From: Casuarius casuarius
Taxonomy: Eukaryota > Chordata > Aves > Casuariiformes > Casuariidae
DNA length: 64,000 nucleotides
Assembly (NCBI GenBank): GCA_003342895.1
Contig: PTFA01000395.1
Coordinates: forward strand, 382,394 to 446,393
Direction: 5' to 3'
Under the pieces are notes generated by a model. That model made no database searches. It had not been told where the DNA came from and saw nothing but the letters and a program-made list of their open reading frames with translations. Below are positions 47,831 through 58,800 of this stretch, piece after piece. Every line of letters begins with the position of its first letter. The first letter of the stretch is position 1. Position numbers and translations under genes: made by a program.

Positions 47831-48040
47831 CCAGCCCAGCTCCGTCCCCACCAGGTTTCTGCTCCACTACAGCCCCCTGCGCCTCTGCAGCTGCCTCCAG
47901 CCCAGCGTGGTCCTCCCTACCCTGCTGCAGCCCCCCTGCAGTCCCACCAGTCCAGCTCGGTTCCCACTACCCCACTGCAGCCCCCTGCCCCGCTGCAGCC
48001 CCCCAGCCCGGCTCAGTTCCCCCACCCTAGTGAAGCCCCC
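47831..48040. repeat. GC-rich minisatellite running into the assembly gap
   Basis: Imperfect units each starting with a ccagcccagctc-like block begin at 47831, 47897, 47947 and 48003, spacing 50-66 bases, and each is rich in ctgcagcccc. The array is cut off by the N run, so its true copy number is unknown. Proline-rich open frames across it are a by-product of the repeat. Confidence 0.7.
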
Positions 48041-48831
48041 NNNNNNNNNNNNNNNNNNNNNNNNNNNNNNNNNNNNNNNNNNNNNNNNNNNNNNNNNNNN
48101 NNNNNNNNNNNNNNNNNNNNNNNNNNNNNNNNNNNNNNNNNNNNNNNNNNNNNNNNNNNNNNNNNNNNNNNNNNNNNNNNNNNNNNNNNNNNNNNNNNNN
48201 NNNNNNNNNNNNNNNNNNNNNNNNNNNNNNNNNNNNNNNNNNNNNNNNNNNNNNNNNNNNNNNNNNNNNNNNNNNNNNNNNNNNNNNNNNNNNNNNNNNN
48301 NNNNNNNNNNNNNNNNNNNNNNNNNNNNNNNNNNNNNNNNNNNNNNNNNNNNNNNNNNNNNNNNNNNNNNNNNNNNNNNNNNNNNNNNNNNNNNNNNNNN
48401 NNNNNNNNNNNNNNNNNNNNNNNNNNNNNNNNNNNNNNNNNNNNNNNNNNNNNNNNNNNNNNNNNNNNNNNNNNNNNNNNNNNNNNNNNNNNNNNNNNNN
48501 NNNNNNNNNNNNNNNNNNNNNNNNNNNNNNNNNNNNNNNNNNNNNNNNNNNNNNNNNNNNNNNNNNNNNNNNNNNNNNNNNNNNNNNNNNNNNNNNNNNN
48601 NNNNNNNNNNNNNNNNNNNNNNNNNNNNNNNNNNNNNNNNNNNNNNNNNNNNNNNNNNNNNNNNNNNNNNNNNNNNNNNNNNNNNNNNNNNNNNNNNNNN
48701 NNNNNNNNNNNNNNNNNNNNNNNNNNNNNNNNNNNNNNNNNNNNNNNNNNNNNNNNNNNNNNNNNNNNNNNNNNNNNNNNNNNNNNNNNNNNNNNNNNNN
48801 NNNNNNNNNNNNNNNNNNNNNNNNNNNNNNN
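48041..48831. other. Assembly gap, 791 N
   Basis: Unsequenced. It sits between a minisatellite and a CpG island with a hexanucleotide array, at the position where the RAB6B promoter and first coding exon are expected. The non-round length suggests an estimate from read pairs rather than a fixed placeholder. Confidence 0.99.
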
Positions 48832-49205
48832 TGGGCCGGCCAATCGGGGCGCTGCTGCTGCCGCCGCCGCTGCCCGCCCCTGCCGCCGGCCGCCTCCGGC
48901 GACAGCCGCGCCGCGCTGCGCCCCCGGCGGGAGGCTCGGCCGGGCGGAGCGGTGTCCTGGCGCTCGCAGCGCTCCGGCCCTGGGTCCTCGCTGCAGGCGG
49001 GCAGCGGCGCCGCCCCCCCAGCCCCAGCCCCAGCCCCAGCCCCAGCCCCAGCCCCAGCCCCAGCCCCAGCCCCAGCGCGGCGGCTGTCGCGGGTGCGCGC
49101 AGCAGGGTTTGCCCAGGCAGCAAGGTGCGTGGCCGGGCAGGGGCATGGCTGCAACGCGGCGGTGCCGCAGCTCGGCCGGGGCCGGGGCAAGAGGCTCAGC
49201 TGAAC
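48832..49205 (-). promoter_or_regulatory. RAB6B: CpG island, probable RAB6B promoter side
   Basis: The DNA is CpG-dense from the gap edge to about 49.2 kb. A CCAAT box on + (48840-48844) lies at the gap edge. This is just upstream of where RAB6B exon 1 should start on the - strand. No RAB6B coding sequence is readable in it, so the transcription start is probably in the gap or at its edge. Confidence 0.6.
49016..49075. repeat. Perfect (CCCCAG)10 array
   Basis: Ten uninterrupted hexamers on +, that is CTGGGG units on the RAB6B sense strand. Runs of four G spaced by two bases can in principle form G-quadruplexes. The alternating Pro-Ser, Pro-Ala or Trp-Gly peptides in its frames are artefacts. 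Confidence 0.95.
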
Positions 49206-51849
49206 AGCAGCTCCCAAGGGCCGAAGGGGCAAGCCCTTTCTGTCGATTTTTCCAGCTCTTTCTTCACACCAGCTCTTCCCAGATAGCCTTGGATGCAGCT
49301 AGCTAACCTCCTACGAGTGCGGGGAATGCACGCACCGTCTTTCACGTTTAATCTGCACGGCACAGTTCATCCAAACAGCAAGTGAAGAGGCTGTCTGGAA
49401 GCAGTTCACGCCATGAACCTTCTGCCTCAGCAGGCCCATCTCAGCCCTGTCCCCTCTGAAACCCATGTGGGCAGCACGTGTGCCCACATGTGTGACCGTG
49501 GGGTGCTCGGTGAGGGCAGCTCCAGGCTCTGCACAGGTGAAATAGGGCTTTGCAAAGCCTCGATGGAAGGTGGCACAGGACAACCAACTATCTTTACAGT
49601 CCCAGACAACGTGGGTTTCGTGTGGTGCCAGAGGGGAGGAGAGGGAGAAGGAGATTTACTGCATGACTCCACAGCTTATTTTAAAGATCTAAATTTACTA
49701 CACAAGTTACAACAGTACAAAGCAACAATTCTTATCAACAGAAACTTAGTTTAATTAGCATACTTATTTTCCAGTGCTAACTGATCTCGCCCACACGTTG
49801 CCTGAGCAGCCAACGTACACTCAATCCCAGGGAGGTAACTGCCGGAGGGCATCCCCATCCCGAGGGGATCCCACAAGTTGGCAGACCCGCTGTCACCCAT
49901 GAAGAGCCGAAGACGGCCTCCGGGACCAACCTGTTTATACCCTTCACGGGAAGGTGGCGGTGGAGTCGCCAGGCCAGTTGCAGTTCTCTTCGCGCAGTCG
50001 CAGTCCCTAGCTCTTGGCTACTGCAGGGTTCAACTCTCCATCGTTGTTATAATGATCACATCCACAGTCATGAGGTGGGGGGGGGGGGGGCAGCCGAACA
50101 CCCCCAAGGGCAGGCTAGCTGCCTTGAGCACTCTTCAGCACTGGAGAAAGGAGTGTGAGTGACTGCGAATGACTGCTTCACTCTTGCAGTGGTGGTCCCA
50201 AGGAGAGATCCCATAGCTCGGGTGAGAAGGAGTTAATTCCAGTCTGCAATGATTAACACTGCCCCAGCAGTGAAAGCAGGTGTTATCTCTCATGGTCCTG
50301 ACGAGGGGGCGACAGTCCAGACCATGCTAATTAACACTGTTCTGGCAGTGAGAGGAGGCTTTGTTTCTCAAGGTCCTGGTGTGCAAGCAGGCCTTATTTC
50401 ACAGCTTTGACATCCTCCCAATGCCCAAGCAGTCCTTATCTCCAAGCCTTGACGTCCTCCCTTTTGAAGTGTGGAGCACAGAAATGCAGACTGCTTGTAA
50501 CTGGCACCAGATTGGGGGTGGGGGGAGCTGGGAGCATCCCCCCACAGAAGGGGAAGCTCTGGGGTCCCCATGTTGGAGGGCTCTGTGCACTGCAGGTGCT
50601 GAGAACATCACCCCCACCCTCCAAGCACTGCTCCAGGCACCTGCAGACACCTTACGGCACTGTGCAGGTGGCCTTCGGAAGGGCACCAGTGACATCTCGT
50701 GGCAGTGACAGTGCAGGTCAAGGTAGGGAGGGTCCAGGCCACCAACCAGGGAGGACAGGGAAAGCTCCTAGTCCCCCTGGCTGGCCGTGGCAGTCACCCA
50801 GTCAGACCCAAAGCACCTGTCTCGTGGCCACAGGAGCATGAAGTGGTGTTAGGTGAGGAAAGGCCATGGTGAGATTTACCCCTGGATTAAAACCTGAAGT
50901 TCCAAGTCAGGAAACAACCCAAAGAGATGAGGGAACCAAGTCTATGTCTTGTCCAAGAGGGAGCAAAGACCCCTGCCTAGCCACATCACACCATGCAGAG
51001 CTTGGTGTACTGCGGGGTACCTCCTCACAGCAGCACCCAACCAGCTTGGATGCCACCTGCCACTGCCCCACCAGCCTACGGGCAGCCCAGCCAGCTGCTC
51101 TGGGGTTTGGAGCCCAGCTGACAAGTTCATTAGGATAAATGGCTCATTAGGCATCAAGAGTCACTGAAACCTGACTCCCACCTTCTGGGAGCCAGCTTTT
51201 AAAGCAGGGATCTGCCAGTGAGACACTACATAAAGTGACCCAGCACCCTCCTGACACTCTCCTTCACTTCAGACCTCTGTAGGTGTTTCATGTCACACGG
51301 TTAAAATCAATGGCCAGTTTAGAAAGCAGAGTGTACAGGATTGTGTGCTTTACTGCTGATGGGCACAGAGCTGTCATGGCCTCTCTCAGGGCCATGCTTT
51401 CTAAGACATGTGCTCCTCTGCATAGATCTGCCTGGAGCTTGGCAGCAAATTGTTGGGTGCTTGAGAACAAATACCTGGGCCAGATTTCTGCCTAGAGGAG
51501 CTGAGCTACTCCTTGGTTATTTAAAGATAATCTGAAAGGTGCTGAGCTCTGTTGAACCTCCTTAGTCCCAGGGTCAGGACAGCAGGAGCTCCATGGTGGA
51601 GCTGCAAAGGCCACTGTGAGGAGTACCTCTACTGTCATCCCTTTCCAGAGGTCTCCCAAAGCGCCTGTTGCTCAGAGGGAGACTTTCTTCCATAGAAAAG
51701 TCTGCCAAACACACAGTGCACCAAAGCTGCAATTCTTCGTGTTAGCTGGCAAAGGATAACAGCACCTTCCAGGGTGTAACCTGCAACCATCACAGGAACC
51801 TAACCCACGCTGAAAGCGGAAGGAGGTCATGGGGAGATCAGCAAAACAC
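49206..51849. other. Intergenic DNA between RAB6B and SLCO2A1
   Basis: No exon-like sequence is recognised on either strand. It contains a 14-base poly(G) at 50077-50090 and a degenerate tandem repeat at about 50.24-50.47 kb. Humans carry a small primate-type open frame (C3orf36) in this interval; nothing comparable is seen. Confidence 0.6.
50240..50470. repeat. Degenerate tandem repeat, periods about 41 and 78 bases
   Basis: An attaacactg...cagtga...ggtcctg block at 50252 recurs at 50330 (offset 78). A caagcag.ccttat.tc...tttgac.tcctccc block at 50383 recurs at 50424 (offset 41). The periods are near multiples of about 39-41, suggesting one old minisatellite. Confidence 0.6.
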
Positions 51850-52680
51850 CACAACTGGAAAAGTGATGTTTATTAAAAAACACACAAACAAATATTCTGT
51901 AATAAACCACTAATAATAACTTTTTACAATTCATGAACTGTGTCCACAGTGACCTGTGTGAGGGGTACAGGGAGGGAGAGGGAAAGGGACAGTTCCCCAG
52001 TGCTTCTCAGACTTCTTCCCTGCTCTTGTCCCAACCAGGCAGACATCGCCTGGCTTGAAACATGCTGAACCAAAGCAGGCTCTTTGCCCTGAGCAGGCAG
52101 CTCTGTGGAAAAGGGATGAGGCTGGGCTGCAGACCTCTTCCGGCTCCTGCTCCTCTGCCCTTACCCCTTCCTGGAGACCTGTAACAGCTCAAATGTTCCT
52201 GCTTGTCTTGCAACAAGCCTTCAGCATTTCCCAAGAGGCAGTCATCGCAGCTGGAGGCTGCCCCCTTCCCAAAATGATGGATGAGAATGAATGAGAATCT
52301 CCCCCCAGAGAATGTGGGAGGACCCGATCCTGGCTGTGGCAAGTCCTGAGCTAGCCCTGGCACCCACAGCCACCCTGGCAGGTTCCTGCTGGGGTTGGCT
52401 ACAGAGCTGGCACGAGACAGTGCTTGCATTGTAACATGGGTGAGCTGCTGGTGGGTGATCGCAGCCCTCCTGAAGAGCCTGGCTGGCAAGTCCCTTCTCG
52501 GGAGAACAGAGATGTTTCACTGCGAGCTGGGTAGGTGGGCTGCAGTGCAAGTTGCAGTAGAGGAGTTTGGAGCTTGGCTGCTAATATGAAGTTGCTCCCT
52601 TACAAAAAAACATTGACAAAGTACTGGTAGTGGGTACAGGCAGGCTGGGGAGGTGTATTCAGAATCAGTCCTTGGGCAGG
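51850..52680 (-). other. SLCO2A1: SLCO2A1 3'UTR
   Basis: On - this follows the SLCO2A1 stop and ends near an AATAAA at 51869-51874 (TTTATT on +), for a UTR of about 0.8 kb. No other open frame with support lies in it. Confidence 0.6.
51869..51874 (-). terminator. SLCO2A1: SLCO2A1 poly(A) signal
   Basis: AATAAA on the - strand, about 810 bases after the stop codon, with no obvious earlier canonical signal in better context. Confidence 0.6.
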
Positions 52681-52801
52681 CTACACCAGACCAGCTGCCT
52701 TCTCTTGCACGTTGTATTCCTTGCTCCTCTTCACTTTCCAGCTGATGAGGACAAGAAGCACAGTGCCTATCACTTTGTATCCAATCTGCAGGCCTAAGTA
52801 T
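52681..52801 (-). CDS. SLCO2A1: SLCO2A1 last coding exon
   Basis: It encodes [20 protein letters not shown], the last membrane segment, then [19 protein letters not shown] and TAG (52681-52683 on +). The tail NVQ.KAAGL is specific to SLCO2A1. Confidence 0.95.
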
Positions 52802-55800
52802 CTGTCAAGAGAAAAGAGAAGAGCATCGTTGCTGTCAGGAGCAACACAGGGCCTTGTCCTGTCTAAAGATGGCATTGCTACTGTGAGGGAATGGAGCCCA
52901 GCTAGCCCCAACCTGCTCAGCACTGGGTTGAGTTGTGGCCTGTTCCCATTCCAGCTTCAGGCGCTGCTGTGGTGGGACACACTAGGGCAGGATTCTTCCC
53001 CTGTATCACGGGGAAGAATGTGCTGCGTGTGTGTGTCTAGAGCCAGACCTAGAGGTATGCGGGGCCATGGGAACTGAGGGACCTGCTTTTTTATCCTCCA
53101 ATTTCTACCTTGAAAATAATCCCAAGGGAGCTGGATTTTCTTGGTGATGCGAGATGACTAGTGAACCTGACAAGGACACACACCTCTGCAGGATGAAGCC
53201 CCAAGCACCCAAGGCTAGGGGTGGAACTGCCAGGAACTGTCTCTTAGCAAGTCCAGGGGATGCTGAGAATGAGTGTGGGGCATGAGCATAGTACATTCAC
53301 CTTCCTTGGGGTACTTCTGGACCTAGCCAGAGGTTTTTGAGGTTTCTGCAGAAACACTGCACATGTGCACCGCGTGCAGCGGTGACCCAGTGAAGCAAGC
53401 GCGTGTGGGTACCTGTTGCGGAGGAAGTCATTGTTGTAGTAGGCGCAGAACCTGCGTTGGGTACACTGTTTCTGCCAGTAGATGCAGGAAGAGTCAATGA
53501 GGGCACCGAACATGGCTGGAGCTGGCAACCAGGCTTTGGAGAGAGAGGCTGGGTCAGGCCACGTGTCATCTGCTGGTGCTACGACCCCCCTTTCTGCCCT
53601 GCAGTGTCACATGCTTGTGTGCCTAAATACCTCAGCCTGTGCGGTCAAACCCAGCAGCTCTCAAAGCAAGCCTGAATGGTACTCTGTTTTTTGACTTCCC
53701 TTTGCCTGCTGTCCCTTCGCCTCCCTGAGAAGGTTCAACATCTCTTGTGTCCCGAATGAACACTGCAGCAAGTTATCCACTGCCTGCTGTTTCTTGGAGA
53801 CCCTTCAACACCACCAGGGAGAGACCTCAGTTGGTTGCTGGAGCTATGGCAAATCAGAATCTGGCCCTCACTGCCACACCGCAGAGTGTGGCTGTAAATG
53901 AGGGTTTGCAGCCTTTTATTGGTATGGGGAAACATAAGGATAAAACCCGCACCAGGTTGCACACTGCAGGGACCCACCAAATGGCCCAAGTTAATCATAC
54001 CAGAAAGGGACAGGAGACTCTGAGAGCTCTGCTGTCTTTCCTTTGTTTTCCACCTATTTAAGCAGTTGCTGAAAGGTTGCGTGGGAGCTGTAAAGAGACA
54101 GACACTCACCTAACACTCTCATTAGTAAGAACTGGACTCCAATAGCAAATGACTTCTCATCTTGATTCACCACCCTGCAGGAGAGAAGTTGCAAGAGTTG
54201 AGAGCTAGCAGAAAGCCGTGCTTGTCACCAAGAGTGGACAGCTACCATGCATGGCTGTGGCACTGCATTCGAGGTTTTTGGGTTCACTGAGTCTAATAGG
54301 AGTCATCAGGTTTAGCTACTTCAAACCACATTTCTCCTCGGTGACTAAGAATAGAAGAGAGCTGGGAAGCGGGGGAGCAGATGCTGAATGATTCTCAGGA
54401 GAGTGGGATGAGATCAGAGGTCCTCACTAGAGAGCTCTGCCTGGAAACTAGGGATTTTCAGGGAAAAGTCATGAAGGCAATGTGAAGTGCGGGGTTTAGT
54501 TTTTAAGAACTGTCTTGCTCAGTTTTGTCAGAAAGCCAAACACAAACAGCAGTGTTATTGAAAACTGGAAACACTCCGTTTTGTAGAAAATGTCATCTTA
54601 AGTAGCCTGATTCCCAACCAGGAGTGGTGGGGGACAGTGGGGGTCACTGATAGGGGCATTCAAAGTGTGCAGACAAGAGGACTTCCTGCTTTCTACAGAC
54701 CCTCCTTGGCAAGTTTCCTAAGAAAAGGGAAACCTGCAAAATTTGTTCACTTAGTGAAGAAGCCCATCTCCTCGTCAGATATTTATGCAGTCCTTACATA
54801 TTGCCTGGCTCTCATGGCAATGCTCAGTCACATTTCACATGCCCCACTTTGTGCAGATGTCCTCGCTGCCCCAACTCAATGGCAGGTAATTTACAGCTCC
54901 TCTGAATTTGGCCATGTCCAAACTTGGCATATTTGCATGTTTGAGAGGCAAGTTCTGCAACTGGTCACATGACAACTTTCCTTGCGACTTCATGGGTTCA
55001 TAGCATGAAAGTGCTATGGGTTTGGAAGCCCAGTCTCTGGCCTGGAAGATGAGGGTAAATAGTGGATTGGAAATGAAGAAGAAATCACTTTGAGCTGAGC
55101 CTGTTGTGTCCTGAAGCAGGGGGAGGAAGGAGAGCTGGGAGAGGTTTCTTCCTCCCACAACTCCGAAGAAGCTGCTTGGAGGCTCCATTAATCCCAGTGC
55201 AAGGAGCCCAGGGATCGTGCTTTACATGTGCCTTGTGAAACCCTGGCCTGTTACTCACCGTAAAACCATCATGTAGAGGGGATTGTGGGACAGGCACGCT
55301 ACCAGTGCAGCAAACGAGATGAGGAATATGGCAGGAAGGAGCATGTGGGAACAGCTGAGGGGACAGGATCCAGTCTTTGCTGAGGACAGCCCGTTCACAG
55401 CAGGGATCAGGGAACAGTTCTTGTAGGTCTGTTGGGAACAGTTGGAAAAACTGTAAAGCTCCTGAAGTCAAGAGTGGGGTTTTCAGGAACACAGTGGGCT
55501 ATGGAGCTAGCTGGAGGAAAATTGCTCCCTGAACCTGTGGCAGGAGTGAGAGAAGGACAGGGGCAGTGTTTTAAGAAATACTGTCAATGAGTGTTTACTG
55601 CACACAGGAATTTGGCAACCATAAGGATAGAGACAAATCGAAATCACTGCTCCCAGGCCCTGACTTTGTGCAAGCACAACGAGAGCATCAGCTCCAATTT
55701 TAGTGGAACAGTCCTGGCTTCCTACTGGGTGACCCAGTGTCCTGCAACATGGTGTGCTGCCGTTTTTCATTTTGCTGAGCAAACTCCTAGGGCATTATAG

Positions 55801-58800
55801 AAATTCCTCAGTATTGCTGTGATGTTGCGCTACACTCAGGCATACGCCCTTATCTAAGTGAGAGCTGTCAGCCTGGTGCTCCAAGTCATGAGAAATGGTT
55901 GGTGTGAACCTCAGATGATCAGAGGCATTGGAGTTCTTGCTTCGCTTGGAAGAACCACTGATGATCTCCCGGTGCTTTATGACTGACTTATTCAGAATAT
56001 TAAATTACTTGAAGATCTGCATACCAGCAGCACAACAAAGTCTCACTCTCCAGCTGCCCATCTCCCAGCTCTAGCCCTTGACATGCATTCACACAGTGTC
56101 CTGCAGTCTCTATCGCCTAGTAACATCTACCTCGTGCTAGTCAGGCATGACCTAATTCTCCATCCTTTGTGCACACACAGACTCCTGGTTTTGGCAGTGC
56201 AACATGCCCAGTTCATGCTGTCTAACTTCAGATGCAGCATTCTGACATTTCCCAGTTTGCATGTCCTTGCTCACACAGTTTTGAAGGAGTCTGGCTTCCT
56301 CCATCAGGCCTTTGAAAGACTCCAACTCCTCAGATACACCTCCCTACTTGCCGGGTCTAAACTGCCTCACTGTGTTGTTACATTTCACATTTTTCATATT
56401 TTACACCATTGCTGTAGCCTCCATTGCCACCAGCAAGAAAGGTGCATTCTGCTTTGCAAACCCCCAGAACTTCAGGAAACACTTTGAATTCCAGCTCTTC
56501 GAGGCAACTGCATGGACAAGATAGCTCTGCTGTGTGGCCACATCCTGGCCCTGCTACTTACCACATGTTTGGATGTGGAAGAATTAACAGTGCTGTTCGT
56601 GCAGCCAGCAAAACAAGGAGAGATGTACTCCACATTGTTTTCTCCACATACTGGGTGAAAGATGTGTTCAGAGCAGTGGCACCCACTGGGGGACTTAACC
56701 TGCTGTTGGGAACTTGATGTACTGCCAAAAGTGAGAGAATAAAAAAAGAATTAAAAAATAGGACAGGAGGAAAAAAATCCTTCCCCAGACCTGTTACTAG
56801 TTAACCAGTTTCCCCATTCCTATTTGCGCTGGGTCACTGCCAGTAGCAGTCTGGCCTTCTGCCAGATCCCAATCCCCTACAGGTACCTCTGCAGTTTACA
56901 GTGAACTTAGCAGTAATTATATTATGTCTGCAAATGAGCACTCACACACTTTTTTTTTTTTTTTTTCTCCAGCTGAAAACTGATCAGCAAATGCCTGGAG
57001 AAATGTGTCTGGGCCCTATCCAAAACTGCACAAACAGATGTGCAAAAAGCACCAGCTAGAAACGCCATTCAGATGGAAACTGGAAGCAGGCTAGTTTCCA
57101 AACAAACCTGATGACAGAGTGAAAGTCAAGAGGATGAAGCTAATTTATCTGTTCTGTCTTGCCTTACTACCTAAGGGAATTCATTTGCTGGAGAAGCACA
57201 GTCCATATTCTACAGGAATCCAGCATCAGGGCCCCATCTTTTGGCATGATGGGCAAGGGGTAGAGCTCAGGTTCATGCCTCTGCATAGCTAACAGCTACC
57301 TAGAGCTCTACATGAAAGATGTTTTCATTTTTATGCACTGCTGCCATTGCAAGGGGGGAGGTTTCCAATGTAATATAGGGTAACAGATGGAGGTGGTCAG
57401 GGCAGGCTGGGTAACAAACCGGACTCACGAAGCTTGCAGGCGTTGCAGAAGAATACACAAGAAGAGGGAGAGAGAAGATCTGAAAGCTGTGATTATACGA
57501 AGTTGAGAGGAGCTGAGCCCAACTTGCTCAGAGAACTGAGATTTACTGAGCCCCCAATAAAGTCCCTGATGAAATGAAAGGGTCTACTTGGGTGTGATAT
57601 CCAAGGAGATGACCTCTTTGGTTTTGTCAGGCAGTGCTTTTGTGTTCTCGGTTCCCTTCTAGACAGCACAAGCCAGGGAAGGTGCAAGCACCCCTTAGCA
57701 TACCTCTTCCTCCTGGCAGTCACTGCAAGCTGTTGCAAGAAAGAGCACGGGCAACTTATTCACAAGTCTTTCTTAAGCAGCCTTGGGCCACTTGTGGACT
57801 GACTCTTACCAGGTGGACACCAGCAGCTTTGCAAGCCCAGAAGCTGCTAGAGGTTAGAGGATCCACTTTAAGCTCTCAGAAGCCCCAATGATCCCACACC
57901 ACATGTTACATAAGTTTGCAGGAAAGGAAATGGGTGAGCTACATCTGTGATGTAGCTGGCAACAAATGTTGCATCTGGCAACAAATATGGAAGGCATAAA
58001 ACAAGTGACTGCCTTCTCCCAGCCTCTTCTTTCATGGACATCCCTCTGCCAGCTCCCAGCTACGTCAGCAAAGCCCATCAAGACTGGTGTATCTCAGAGA
58101 GGCTGCAACAGGTGGTCAGTCTAACACTGGTGGCAGGAGACATATGTTGTGTGAAGGTTATGTGGCAGTTCCTGGCTTTCAGATGCAGAGGTTTTGCAAA
58201 GGTGATGCTAAGGTGCCTTCTAAAATTTAGCTCAGAAAGAACCATGTCTTGACCTGAGAGATATCCTTGCATTTGAAGTCTTGCTCTTGCATAAAAAGCA
58301 GGGATGTCAGTGCCTCACTGGGTATCTTCAGAGCTGAAGCCATTCTCTCCAAACAATGCTGCTGGCTGGGACTGCATCCAGCCCTTTTTACACTGAGCCC
58401 TTTTACTTCCCTGTGATACATGGATGCAGAGAGTGGGGAAAGGAGGAATGTCGTGGTGCTGCTAGGGATCTTACATGTCTTCTGTTCCTCTTCTGCCCTC
58501 AGTTTACCTACCTGGACACTGGCAAGCTGTTTTATTACAGCAGTTACCAAAATGAAGGGAAAAAAGCACCTGGGAATGTCCTTGTTCATATGCCTTCACA
58601 TGCCCATGACTTTCACAGCACATTCTGTGCAGATCTCATTGCAAACTATAAACACGCCATCCACTAACTATGAGTTCGTTTGCGGAGTTCTGTTGCTTTC
58701 CTTTGCTATGGTTATTTAAGTGGTTTTTAAGTGGGCAAGGGGAGAAGTACATTGACTGACCTGTCCCTCACCCCTCTGGCATACCCCTGGAACAGGAGGC

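Larger units (their letters stand above)
30195..48040 (-). other. RAB6B: RAB6B intron 1 (visible part)
   Basis: Almost 18 kb without a convincing exon on either strand. Many short open frames exist but none has family similarity that I recognise or consistent splice context. A three-unit tandem repeat lies at 42.89-43.02 kb and a GC-rich minisatellite begins at 47.83 kb. AT-rich islands at about 32.2-32.5 and 36.4-36.7 kb could be conserved regulatory elements. Confidence 0.7.

Noticed and set aside
47751..49306. Several open frames of 370-510 codons across the N gap
   Set aside because: Most of their length is unknown sequence; the readable ends are minisatellite and hexamer repeat translations.
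30195..51849. An avian counterpart of human C3orf36 or another small gene between RAB6B and SLCO2A1
   Set aside because: No open frame in the interval has splice context or recognisable similarity.
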